64,000 bases of DNA from Escallonia rubra (GCA_033065855.1 JAVXUO010001084.1:248001-312000); one strand, 5' to 3'; counted from the stretch's first letter, positions 47,931 to 59,105 are shown. A program made the numbers and translations. Notes: a model not told the origin generated them from the letters alone.

Positions 47931-48447
47931 GGCCGCATACGTGGCCTCCCCGATATGACTGCACGTGCCATGATAGGAGCGTCCCCTCCCCCCTGTATCT
48001 CCACAGACGCAGACACCGATCGTGGAGCGTTCGTCGTTACATGAAAACGAGGTTCGTCGCATTACTGCGGAGGTTTATAGGATGATCACGGTACATAATC
48101 AGGTACAACCACTATATACGTTTAGTGAACACTACATACGATTGCTATTGAGATTAATGCGCCCGTGCCTTTACATGTATGGCACTGCTGCTGGACATGC
48201 CGAGCCGGATCCGAATCACAGTGCCCCCATGGATGAAGATGGTCAGCAGGATCATTCAGATTCGGGACTTGCCCGCCCCTGATCAGCCCTTCCCCTCCTA
48301 GCTCTTTGTATCCCACTCTCATGCCCCCCTGACTTGTACTCCCCTCCCTCCCCTACTCTATTGTACCCCGCTCTCGTGCCCTCCTGAATTTTGTATATAT
48401 TTTATTTTTTGCTTGGGATAGAATACATTCTTTATATATATATATAT

Positions 48448-50036
48448 GGGAGCTGATCCGTTGATAGCGCTAGCAAAATAGGCAAAGTTTCCAACGCGAT
48501 CTGGCCGTCCACGCGCGATCTATGGACGGTCCAGATCTTTTTTTTACGCTTTTTTTTTAAGTTCGTCCGCTACATTATGTAGCAGATGAGTAGGCAGGCA
48601 ATACTTTTTTTTTTTCTCTCTCTCTCCATCCGCTACATTATGTAGCGGATGAGTATTAATTTTCTGACATGTTTTTTCTCTCTCTTTCCTTTCTCTCATT
48701 AATGCTCGTGTCAATTTGTTTCTCTTTCTCTCTCTCTCTCTTGGGCAACTCTCTGTTGAACAATTGCTCATTTTCTCTTTCTTCTTCTTTTCTAGGTGAC
48801 TATGCAGGACGATGCACTGGCCTGTCATAACGTCCACCACATACTGTAGATTTTTGTTCTCTCTTTTTAGTCTTCCTATTTCTGTTCCCAGAAATTCCGC
48901 CTATATAAGAAAATAAGCAAATTGCCAATCAGGCTTCTTTCTTGCATAGTTATTTCCAATTTTTTGTCACTTCTTCTCTGTGGAAGGGAAAGAAAGGGAA
49001 GAGGGGGAGGGTTTTGCATGTATAACTAATATTTGTAATGTAGAGAGAGAAAATCAATTACCCGTTCTTCATGCGAGAGAGCAGCCATGATTCTTAAAAG
49101 TGGTCGAACTAGAGGAGTGTATATAACTTATATATACTAAGACATGTACGAAATGATTCAACTACATGGCTGCTCTTAGTCAAGTCTTCTCTATCTATAG
49201 TTTGAGTCTTCTTTCAAGTCTTCTTTCTTTATTGGTGGGATCCTGAAATCAAAGACACGCGGTAGATAATGCAAAAAACTATATGTAAAAAACTACTCGT
49301 ATATGTTTGAACTTCCGCTCTCCCCTAAATAATATTGATTCATTTAGCAGATTCAACCAATAGATGAAACGAGCACAAAGATTAAGAGCTCGTCGTGGCA
49401 ACAGAAGAAGGCGACGACGCACCACCATGTGACGCGGCCGCGTAAAACGAAGCCGTGGGATGTCCGTCGCGGGCCTGCCGATACTGTCATCGAAGCTTCC
49501 TTTCCTCCGGTGCCTCTCTCCGCCTTGACAACCTCATTTCCAGATCTGCCATCTTTAGAGAATGGGTACGAGGGAAAGGGAGAAGATGGAGAGGATGAGA
49601 GATGAGGAAGAGAGAGAAAAATGTTGTCTCTCTTTTCTTCCAGATCTGACACATGGTTGTCTTTTCTAGAAAATAAAAAGAGCTGTCTCTTTTCATAATA
49701 TGATATCGGGTCTTGTGTTATCCGCTACATTATGTAGCGGACAGATATAATTAGGAATTGAGGAGAGAGAGAGAGAGAGAGAGAAGTCAGAACATTAATG
49801 ACAGAAAGAGAAAAAAGGTCCGAAAACTAGTCCGCTACATAATGTAGCGGATGGGCTCTTTTTAAGCTAGAGGGTATTTTTGTCACAAAATTGTCCGCTA
49901 CATAATGTAGCGGACGTAGCGGACGAACTTATAAATAGCGTAAAAAAAAGATCTGGACCGTCCACAGATCGCTCATGGACGGTCAGATCGTGTTGGCAAC
50001 TTCGCCTATTTTGCTAGCGCTATCAACGGATCAGCT

Positions 50037-50039
<3 letters not shown>
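48448..50039 (+). mobile_element. Non-autonomous MULE-like element with 21-bp palindromes
   Basis: TIRs start GGGAGCTGATCCGTTGATAG at 48448 and are mirrored ending at 50039; inverted similarity continues about 150 bp through GCTAGCAAAATAGGC, GATCTGGCCGTCCACG and TTTTTTTACGC. Five copies of the palindrome TCCGCTACATTATGTAGCGGA (centre TTA or TAA) lie at 48566, 48628, 49721, 49831 and 49894. The insert sits in a (TA)n tract of CACTA D. It encodes no transposase. Its interior has a GC-rich exon-like stretch at 49351-49604, so it looks like a Pack-MULE. Confidence 0.82.
49351..49604 (+). pseudogene. Exon-like captured fragment in the MULE-like element
   Basis: After an acceptor-like TTTAGCAG (to about 49350) an open frame of about 84 codons reads IQPIDETSTKIKSSSWQQKK. 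It then runs through a basic RPRKTKPWDVRRGP motif into a Pro/Ser-rich and Gly/Glu-rich end with stop near 49602. GC content is clearly higher than the flanks. The RPRKTKPWD segment looks like a conserved protein motif, but I cannot name the family. The opposite-strand frame (49353-49652) is the shadow. Confidence 0.4.

Positions 50040-50100
<61 letters not shown>
50040..50100. repeat. (TA)n microsatellite
   Basis: About 30 TA units adjoining the right TIR of 48448-50039; a shorter TA tract flanks the left TIR (48432-48447). Confidence 0.95.
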
Positions 50101-50105
<5 letters not shown>

Positions 50106-50239
50106 GTCAGTTTTAGGATTAAATAATTACTGATGGATCATCAATTATTTAACCCTAATATGAGAAATATTTGTTGGATTGTGATTGTTGAGAATTTGTA
50201 ATTACAACTTTAAGTATTAAATTTATTTTTTAAATTAGT

Positions 50240-50648
50240 TTGACTTTTACTGACGGATTTTATTCCGTCGCTAAAAGTCTAACTACCAATAGTAAATGAC
50301 TTTTAGCGACGGATATTCCGTTGCTAAAAGTCAACAATTTTTTACGACGAAATGTTCAGTCACTAAATATTTTACGTAATAGATTATTTTTTAAAAAAAT
50401 AAATAAATTAATATACGAAAAATATATTTAGCGACAGATACTCTATCTCTAATTATATTAATACGTCCGTCCCTGAAAGTAGACTTTTAGGCGGCAAATT
50501 TTAAAATTCCGTCGCAAAACGTTTAGCAACAGGGTTATAGGCAACGAACTTTTAGCGACAGGGCATCCATCGCTAAAAGTCTTTGCCGACGGATATGGGA
50601 CTTTTAGTGAGGAAAATATCTGTCTCTAAAAGTCCTTTTTTTTATAAT
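50240..50648 (+). repeat. Right subterminal repeats of CACTA D
   Basis: TTTAGCGACGGA / TCCGTCGCTAAA words, several mutated, are colinear with 28795-29199. Confidence 0.8.
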
Positions 50649-50872
50649 GATGAACTCCAATGTGTATTAAACAATAACCATCAATGTTGGTTATAAAAAA
50701 AACGGATGTAGACCTAAATTAAATTACCGTAGGTGTTAGGTCCCAAATATTTAAATCCGTTAAGTTTGATGAAAGAAATTGTGACTTTTGTCAATAGGGG
50801 CATTTTTGTAATGTTTTCTCTTCGTGTTTGGGCCTTGAAAACAATTCACATATTTTCGAAAAGTAAGTTATG
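50649..50872. other. Short spacer, nothing recognised
   Basis: About 220 bp of AT-rich DNA lies between CACTA D and the MULE at 50882; it is the left flank of the MULE target site. Confidence 0.5.
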
Positions 50873-51746
50873 CTTTTGAGAGGATTAATTTTACGCTACA
50901 CCCCATACTTCGGGGTTAGTTGCAGCCAACACCCGATAGTTTTAATTTTGGCACTCAGCACCAAAATGTTTAAAATCTTGGTATCCAATTCGAAATGACG
51001 GTCAAACTGGCGTTTGACCATACGTCTGTTACTTTTTAAAGGTCAAAATGGTCTTTTTACCTGTTAAATCCACCTTTTGTCCAAATGGCACCAATAATTA
51101 ACACGACGCCCTCCACATCATTTGCTCGCCCTTTCTTTCTCCCTGACTAATCATCTTCCTAATCCCATGACCCACCCCACCCCTCCTTGCCCCCGCCGCC
51201 ACCCCCGCGCCATGCCAAACCTCTCTCACTGCTACCAACACATTTTAAGCCCCACTCCCTGCTGTGTTACCACCTCTGCCCCATCCACAATCTTTTCCTC
51301 AGTCCCTCCTATAGCCCCGTCCTTTCCATAGCCCCTCCCTTAGCCCCACTGACAACCCCGCAATCAACAGTACTATTTCGGACCATTACTGTTGACCCAC
51401 AACCACCCAACCATGACCACCACCAAATCACAACCCCACGGGTTCACCCCAATCACCGTCAATCTCAACCCCAATCACTGTTAGCGCCCAGATCCATGAC
51501 CCAAGACCCAACACCATTGGTTCAAAATATAGTCGAATGGCCGAATGACACTAGTTGTCGGCGAACCCAATCATGCATCGCCACTCTGGTCGCATTAACG
51601 CCGCCACCGCACCCACAACATATTGGCACCACCACTATCTAACATCACCACCACCGCACCACATCATCACCACATAATCAGTGGTTCAAATCGAGGGTGG
51701 GAGGGACAGGTTAGGCTAGGTGAAAAGGGCTAAAATCTGGGATGCA

Positions 51747-52145
51747 CACTACAAGAAAATAGGCTTTTAGCGACGGGGAAATCCGTCGCTAAAAGCCTAA
51801 ATTCCGTCGCTAAAAGAATTAGCGACGGATTCACCGTCGCTAAAACTCCCTCGTATAAAAGCCCGTCACTAATAGTTTAGCGACGGAATTTTTACATCCG
51901 TCGCTAAATATGTGCTTTTTACCGACGGATTTATTTTTCATTAGCGACGGATATTCCGTCGCTAATTATATTTTTAGAATTTTATTTTATTTTCTTTTTT
52001 GTCCAATTAGCGACGGATTAAATATTTAGCGACGGCATATTCCGTCGCTAAAAAACTTATTTAGCGACGGAATATTCCGTCGCTAAATATTTAATTGAAA
52101 AGAATACTTTAGCGACGGAATAAATCCGTCGCCAAAAGTCAATTT
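51747..52145 (-). repeat. Left subterminal repeats of CACTA E
   Basis: About a dozen TTTAGCGACGGA and TCCGTCGCTAAA units occur, including a perfect 28-bp palindrome at 52060-52087 centred on GGAATATTCC. They are much cleaner than in B or D. Confidence 0.9.
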
Positions 52146-52149
52146 TTTT

Positions 52150-52395
52150 TTGAATTTTTTTTATTTTTCAATTACCTAAACCTGTACAGAAATACAATTC
52201 TCAACAACGCGCAATAAGCGAAATACAGAAATAAATATATATAATCAATTATAAAAAATATTTATTATAAAAGAAACTCATACATGTACAAGCCGGGAAC
52301 CGGAAATAGCCGGTTAGGAGAGGGGAGAAGAGTACAACCCGGGCGCGGGGGGGGGGGGGTGGGGGGAAGCTAGGAACGGGCACGGGAAGGGGCTC
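52150..52395. other. 3' flank of the Transposase_24 gene, with poly-G
   Basis: AT-rich sequence is followed by a G run at about 52348-52361. It contains the likely 3' UTR of the minus-strand gene; no separate gene. Confidence 0.5.
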
Positions 52396-52396
52396 A

Positions 52397-54035
52397 TCAG
52401 GGGTTCCCGAGTCCCGGATCTGGATCCTGCTGAACCGGGGCCGGGGCGGCTGGTCCAGCAGTGCCCTGCTCCCTCATCATCCGGCACACCACTGTAGCAA
52501 TGCGCTGGATCTCCTCGTCGTCCAACTGAGGCCGAGGAGCCGGTGTCTGTGGAGGGGCAGCAGGGGGTGAGGACGCTCCTATCACGGCACGAGGAGTCGT
52601 GCTAGGCAGGCCGCGTATGCGGCCTTTCGGCCGATTCACGACCTCCGGCGTATCCAGCCATCGCTTCAACCCCCAAGTACTCGCAGCCGTACTAGTGGAC
52701 GCTGATGGCTGTCCGGACTGCTGCTCGGACCCCCTTAGCTGTTCATACGAGGCCTGCAAAAATAGTGGTTTAACGATATGTTAGGGCATTAATTAACGAA
52801 ACAGACATTGAGGATAGAAAGAAAAAACATTAACTTAAATAAATTGACTCACATCGATCCGCCGGGCAATATCTGAAATATAGTCGCCCGCCTGGTGCGT
52901 CTCGTCCTTGTCCTTCTTCCGCACGTGCGTCTGAGTATAGGTCAGAGCTATGACCTCATCCTCCTCTAGATCCGGGTGCTCGACCGCGTTCATGTGTCGG
53001 ACGATGTCGTGTGGCACCGACCCCCCCGTGTGCGTCGGATCTCTGTTCTGTCTGTTCTCAGCCCCGCTCTTACTCTTGGCGTCCCAACCTGGATCCGCAG
53101 CCCACCGATCTATCATCTCCCCCCATACACGGTGAGATATCCAATGTGGGGGATATTTCGTCATGTCCGTCATCGGGGCACCCGCGGGCAGCGCCTTCTT
53201 CGCCCGGTCCCGTGCATCGTGGAGCCATCGGCGGTAATTCTTGCCGATGTAGGCAAAGAAAGCCTGCTGCCCCAGTCCCTGCTGCTCAGGCGTATCAAAC
53301 GTGAACCCCTCCTGTAATGCATTCAATAACACAAATTAACAACATAAAACAAACTGTAATTTAACATTTACTAACGCTGAAAAAAATACTTCACCGTACC
53401 AGCCACTCCTCCCATAGGGCCTCCCTCGCAGCGGCATCCCACTCCTTCCAGTACAGGCGTGGCTCGAAGAATCGGCCCTTCACAAGAACGCCGATCTTCG
53501 TCCTCGCCATATTCTCCAGGATCCTGCCAAAGAAGTAATTAAATTAATTAATACAGTTCAAATATAAATTAACACCCAAAAATTTTAAACATAAGGCATG
53601 AGGTGATATTTTTAGTACTTACAGGCCCTCCTGCGTGAGCGTAACTCTCTGTTTACGCTGGGGGTCGATGCGTACCCCGCGTGTCGGACCACGGCCTCGT
53701 CGAGATCCTACAAAACACAGACATTAATACAGTTCAAATATAAGGCTAGCGAAAATGTATGAAACACCGTTATCAACTATACCTGAGGTAGAACCCACGG
53801 AAGATGGAGACGGCTGGGGCGACGGCGATGGCTGGGGCTGGGGCGACGGTGACGGCGACGGCTGGGGCTGGGCCCCCGATGGCTGTCCGCGATCACTCTG
53901 TGCCTCGTCATCAGTAGGCAATGACGAGGTGGGACTAACCGGGGAGGAAGCAGCTCGGCGTCCAGCCCGGCCACGAATAGCCCGTATCCTATCCATATCT
54001 GACTTCATATAGATTATATACAAAGACATTAACAC
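52397..54035 (-). CDS. Transposase_24-like protein of CACTA E
   Basis: Five minus-strand exons can be followed: 54012-53724 (MDRIRAIRGRAGRRAASSP, then a Pro/Ser/Gln repeat), about 53705-53625 (GSRRGRGPTRGVRIDPQRKQ), about 53520-53398 (TKIGVLVKGRFFEPRLYW), 53332-52835 (QQAFFAYIGKNYRRWLHDAR, YPPHWISHRVWGEMIDRW, DISDIARRID-like end) and 52759-52397 (QASYEQLRGSEQQSGQPSAS, ending GLGNP). Exon borders have GT/AG, and the core exon is fully open, unlike copy B. It is probably the accessory transposition protein of this CACTA family and possibly still translatable. Splicing is inferred by comparison with B. Confidence 0.75.
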
Positions 54036-54071
54036 GTGAAAAACAATAATTTAGGCATAAATCATCATCGG

Positions 54072-54076
<5 letters not shown>

Positions 54077-54109
<33 letters not shown>
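54077..54109. repeat. (TA)n microsatellite
   Basis: About 16 TA units between the two genes of CACTA E. Confidence 0.95.
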
Positions 54110-54112
<3 letters not shown>

Positions 54113-54192
54113 CGGATGTGCAAAAACACATCAATAAACACCAAGTTCTAAAATGTTACTACATTTTTCCCGTGATGTTACAACATTACAAG

Positions 54193-54940
54193 TCAATCAT
54201 TTTCAGTTTGCGAATCATCTTCATCACTATCCTCGTCGCCCTCTTCTTCGTGGGACTCGTCGTCCTCTTCATCTTCTAATTCATCCTCTTCATCAGTAGA
54301 CTCGGTCACATCATCTCCAACACTTTCAACATCTTCCGCGTCATCATCTACGACTTCTTCTCCCACAAGAAGTGTTGTTGGAAGAGGAAGATCGTCCTCC
54401 TCGTTGTTGACCTCAACAGGGAACAAGACACGTGGTTGGTCGGCTTGAAAGGAGTCTAGCTCACTGTCATATGTCACGGGCAATTTCTTGGACTTGATAG
54501 TTGTATACCAATGAGATTTGGGATTGGCGACGTCCTCCGCGTAAAAGACTTGTACAGCTTGACTAGCAAACACAAAGGGCTCGTCTGATGCAAGTCTTGA
54601 CTTGACATTGACATCTACAATCCCTTGAGAGCTAACACGGATTCCTCAGCTGCATGTGACATCGAACCACGTACACTTGAACATTACCAGGCGGTTTTGG
54701 GAACCTAGATATGTTAGCTCAACAATCTCATCTAGCTCTCCGTAAAAATCCATGCAATTCTCGGCATAACAGTCGCCGTTGACCAAGACTCCACTGTTTT
54801 GGGTTTGTTTTGTTCGGTCATCATCTTTTACGTTAAACCTAAACCCGTTGATGATATAGCCTCCGTAACAGGATGTTTGTTTGTTAGGGCCTTCGGCTAG
54901 TAATTTCAAGCAGGAGGCCACTGGTCTATCCATTGACTGA
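54193..54940 (-). pseudogene. DUF4216 part of the CACTA transposase, with acidic tail
   Basis: MDRPVASCLKLLAEGPNKQT begins at 54933. The text runs through VLVNGDCYAENCMDFYGELD and VMFKCTWFDVTCS to a stop at about 54646, then resumes at about 54630. The 54573-54193 frame has FASQAVQVFYAEDVANPKSH and a 45-residue Glu/Asp-rich tail. The break is a single substitution, since the frame is conserved on both sides. The upstream catalytic part is missing, so no full transposase can be made. Confidence 0.8.
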
Positions 54941-54984
54941 ACCTATTGTAGATGACGATAAAAATTAAGGATAAATCAGTATAC

Positions 54985-55640
54985 TAATTAGGGTTTCGGA
55001 TGATTATAGCTGACTAGGGTTGATTAGGACTAATTAGAGTTATGTAGTCCTAATTAGGGTTTAATTGTGCCGAGTAGTGCTGATTAGTCCTAATTAGGGC
55101 TAATTAGGCTTAATTGGGTTATGTTAGGGCTAATTAATGTTAATGAGGGCTAGTTTCGGATAATTATAGCTAATTAGGGTTGATTATGACTAATTAGGGT
55201 TTAATTGTGCCGAGTAGTGATGATTAGTCCTAATTAGGGCTAATTAGGCTTAATTGGGTTATGTTAGAGCTAATTAATGTTAATGAGGGCTAGTTTCGAA
55301 TAATTATAGCTAATTAGGGTTGATTAGGACTAATTAGGGTTATTTAGTCCTAATTAGGGTTTTGATGGTGCCGAGTAGTGTTGATTAGTCCTAACTAGCG
55401 CTAATTAGGCGTAATTGGGTTATGTTAGTGCAAATTATGACTAATTAGGCTAACTACAATCAATATGCGCATAATTGGGTTCATTTGGGCTAATTTGAGG
55501 TAATTACAGCTAATTTGAATTTCATCAGGTTCTTAGGGTTAATTAAAACTAATTAGGCTCGTTAGAGCTAATTAGGGTTAATTGATTTACTAAAATATTG
55601 TTAATCAGGACTAATTAGGGCTAATTATAGCCAGCGCTGG
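54985..55640. repeat. TAATTAGGG array of CACTA E
   Basis: Units of GGGCTAATTAGGCTTAATTG type. A longer unit of about 130-180 bp containing GTGCCGAGTAGTG and GGGTTATGTTAG repeats about three times (near 55060, 55205 and 55370). Confidence 0.85.
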
Positions 55641-55734
55641 AGCCACGATTAGATTCCAGGGGGTGCATGCTAAAAATGTCGCATTAACCTAACTAACCTA
55701 AATTTAATGCACATTCAACAACCTCAATTCCGAC

Positions 55735-56120
55735 ACCTCATATAGGGTGTCGATATGGTGTCCGATACGTGTCTGACACCTCCGGACACGTGTCCGACAC
55801 ATACCGACACGTGTTCGACACATACCGACACGTGTCCGACGCCTTTGGACACGTGTCCGACGCCTCCGGACACGTGTCCGACGCCCATCGACACGCACCT
55901 CCAGACACATCGGCACACATCGGCATACGTCCATTCAACAACCTCAATTCCGACACCTCATATAGGGTGTCGATATGGTGTCCGATACGTGTCTGACACC
56001 TCCGGACACGTGTCCGACACGTGTCCGACGCCTCCGGACACGTGTCCGATGCCCAGCGACACGCACCTCCAGACACATCGGCATACGTTAATTTGTTTTC
56101 TAAATGTCAAACACCGTCGA
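55735..56120. repeat. GGACACGTGTCC minisatellite in two blocks
   Basis: About 19-bp units GGACACGTGTCCGACRC form blocks at about 55735-55930 and 55945-56095, each opened by the same CACCTCATATAGGGTGTCG leader. The core is a perfect 12-bp palindrome. Thr/Cys/Asp-repeat peptides read from it are artefacts. Related GTGTCGG text occurs in CACTA A (14625-14770, 15300-15440). Confidence 0.88.
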
Positions 56121-56504
56121 TCAGACGTGGTGTCCGTGTCTGCGCTAACTAACAGGTATCTCAATCCAATTGGGTCCCATCCTCCGTCAACAATCTCAAT
56201 TCTCAATTCTCAAATGCTCAATGCAATAAAAATTAACAAAAATCACACATTCAATCCAATTGGGTCCCATCCTCCGTCAATAATCTCAATATCTCAAATG
56301 CTCAATGCACAATTAACAATCTAAAATCATTAATTAACAACCTAAAATCATCAATTCATAATCGCAATTACTTCAAATACACAGCTAATAACCTAAAATC
56401 ATCGATCAATAATCACAATTCTAAAACGCACAATTAACAACCTAAAATTATCAAACAAATGATCAATGTTCAAATGGGAAAAAAATGTTCAAAATTCACA
56501 TATC

Positions 56505-57923
56505 CGATGCGCTTGAATTATTTCAATTTAGGGTTCGATTGTATTAGGGCATTCAATTTAGGGTTCAATTAGTTTCATTTAGGGTTCGGTTCGATTAGGG
56601 CATTCAATTTAGGGTTCAATTACTTCAATTTAGGGTTCAATTAGGGGGTTCTATTGATTCAATTTAGGGTTCAGTTGATTTGAGGCATTAAATTTAGGAT
56701 TCAATTAGTTCAATTTAGGGTTCGGTTCAATTAGGGGGTTCTATTGATTCAATTTAGGGTTCAGTTGATTTGAGGCATTAAATTTAGGGTTCAATTAGTT
56801 CAATTTAGGGTTCGGTTGGATTAGGGCATTCAATTTGGGGTTCAATTAGGGTTCGGTTAGATTGGGGCAATCAATTTAGGGTTTAATTAGGGGTTCAATT
56901 AGTTTAATTTAGGATTCGATTCAATTAGGGCATTCAATTTAGGGTTCAATTACTTCAATTTAGGGTTCAATTAGGGGGTTCTATTGATTAAATTTAGGGT
57001 TCGGTTGATTTGAGGCATTCAATTTAGGGTTCAATTAGTTAAATTTAGGGTTCGGTTGGATTAGGGCAATCAATTTAGGGTTTAATTAGGGGTTCAATTA
57101 GTTTAATTTAGGGTTCGATTCAATTATGGCATTCAATTTAGGGTTCAATTAGTTCAATTTAGGGTTCGGTTGGATTAGGGCATTCAATTTGGGGTTCAAT
57201 TAGGGTTCGGTTAGATTGGGGCAATCAATTTAGGATTTAATTAGGGGTTCAATTAGTTTAATTTAGGATTCGATTCAATTAGGGCATTCAATTTAGGGTT
57301 CAATTACTTCAATTTAGGGTTCAATTAGGGGGTTCTATTGATTCAATTTAGGGTTCGGTTGATTTGAGGCATTCAATTTAGGGTTCAATTAGTTCAATTT
57401 AGGGTTCGGTTGGATTAGGGCAATCAATTTAGGGTTTAATTAGGGGTTCAATTAGTTTAATTTAGGGTTCGATTCAATTATGGCATTCAATTTAGGGTTC
57501 AATTAGTTCAATTTAGGGTTCGGTTGGATTAGGACATTCAATTTGGGGTTCAATTAGGGTTCGGTTAGATTGGGGCAATCAATTTAGGGTTTAATTAGGG
57601 GTTCAATTAGTTTAATTTAGGATTCGATTCAATTGGGGCATTCAATTTAGGGTTCAATTACTTCAATTTAGGGTTCAATTAGGGGGTTCTATTGATTCAA
57701 TTTAGGGTTCGGTTGATTTGAGGCATTCAATTTAGGGTTCAGTTAGTTCAATTTAGGGTTCGGTTGGATTAGAGCAATCAATTTAGGGTTTAATTAGGGG
57801 TTCAATTAGTTTAATTTAGGGTTCGATTCAATTATGGCATTCAATTTAGGGTTCAATTACTTCAATTTAGGGTTCGGTTGGATTGGGGTTTGGGGTTTGG
57901 GGTTTAGGGTTTAGGGTTTAGGG
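56505..57923. repeat. Higher-order TTTAGGGTTCAATT array
   Basis: Short units CAATTTAGGGTTCAATT and TTTAGGGTTCGGTTGGATT are organised into a higher-order unit of 354 bp, measured from the CTATTGATT landmark at 56981, 57335 and 57689. Two shorter spacings (90 and 240 bp) precede these. It ends in GGGGTTTGGGGTTTAGGG and three exact TTTAGGG units at 57885-57923, the plant telomere heptamer. Confidence 0.9.
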
Positions 57924-59105
57924 AAATAAACGAGAAAAAAGTTTTGACTTCCACTCGAGTTGTAAGAAAATAGTTACAACACCGTACAACGACAATTAAC
58001 GGTCGTCATATGTTTTTAATTAGTAGTTTTTATTTAGTGATACTAAATAAAGTGCTGTTGAATATCGTCGATAAAAATATAAGCAGAAATGTCACATAAT
58101 ACATCTAGTGACTATTAGTTGTCGCTATATAAAAAATTGTAACTATAAGAACTAATTTTTTTTCAGCGAATGAGTACTCGCAATATTGTGTTTGGTCCAC
58201 CAGAGGCTTTTGGTTGATAGATAAATTACAGTAGAACGATATGAATGCCTTTAGACCCAGACTAACTAATTTTTATACTCCAAATTAGGAGTTTCTATAA
58301 CGTCTTACACTTACTAACAGTGTGAATACAGTCATACAAAATTACGTCTGTCATACTACAATTATATAATATTGTGTTTATATAAACAATTTTGGTATAT
58401 ACATTCGCCAAGGGTTGCGCTAGTAATGCTGGCGATGGTAGTTGTGTTGGATGGTGATAACATGGCAGCGATGAGGGCAACGGATGCCTTCAGTGATGGC
58501 AACACCATAAAGGCATTGATATTATGTATTTGTGGTAATTGGTAAAATAAGATTATGTATTTTATAATTGAAAAATATATGTAAGAGCTAGTAGTGGCTG
58601 TAGTGCAGTCTGAGTGTATGGTTTGGTCAACCTATAAACTCTAGGTCCGTGGTTTGACATTAGTTCTCATTGACTTGATCAAATTATCTATCTGAGCGAC
58701 GCAAAGCATTTTCTTGTGAAGTATGCTCTGTACCAGGTAATTTCAGGAATGTCAATTTGAGTAGCCTTGAATGATCTTCTTACTGTAGCTATCAGCCACT
58801 TTGCTTGCTCTAAGATTCATGTTGTTCTGCTCTTACTACGAACTTCAAGCATGCAACCTGCTCCCCACAACTTAAAGCATACAAAAAGGTTTAACATTTT
58901 ATCTGGATATACTCCATTCACATGTGATGTTTCAGTTCAACTGACTAAAGCCACATGCCTCAATATACCATGTTGACAAAGCAATTGAAAGCTACAGAAA
59001 AGTACTTTTTACAGTATGAAAGACAGCCTAAATAAGATCAATTGAAAGCCACTTACATGATAATAAAAACCAAAGAGAAATTAATGACAGGACACGGGAA
59101 GCAAA
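57924..59105. other. 5' region of CACTA E, no gene seen
   Basis: AT-rich sequence. 57990-58150 has inverted CGACAATTAACGGTCGTCAT- and GTCGCTATAT-like words. Short frames at 58295-58480 and 58767-58976 have no domain. It probably corresponds to leader and intron sequence of the deleted transposase gene. Confidence 0.4.

Larger units (their letters stand above)
47931..50648 (+). mobile_element. CACTA element D, 3' part
   Basis: 47931-48420 matches the last Transposase_24 exon and 3' flank of CACTA B (about 28100-28620): RIRGLP-type text, ACAGACGCAGACACCG, GACATGCCGAGCCGG. After the insertion at 48448-50039, 50101-50648 matches 28650-29199, including the hairpin at 50113-50154 and the GTCGCTAAA subterminal repeats. 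The end is a decayed terminus near 50637-50648 (TTTTTATAATG for TTTCTTGTAGTG). The left part is lost. Confidence 0.75.

Noticed and set aside
35263-50648. One giant CACTA element spanning C to D
   Set aside because: The two termini belong to different subterminal groups, the internal genes run in opposite directions, and the flanking trinucleotides do not match.
51122-51642. Pro/His/Ser-rich frames at 51122-51642
   Set aside because: They lie in ACC-rich arms of a non-autonomous MULE that pair with GGT-rich sequence at 59880-60200.
55704-56324. Cys/Thr/Asp-rich repetitive frames that could look like a cysteine-rich protein
   Set aside because: Produced by the GGACACGTGTCCGAC minisatellite; open in several frames and on both strands.
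56505-57923. A real chromosome end or CRISPR-like array
   Set aside because: The repeat lies inside intact CACTA boundaries, the units are not exact telomere heptamers except at the end, and there are no spacer-type unique sequences.
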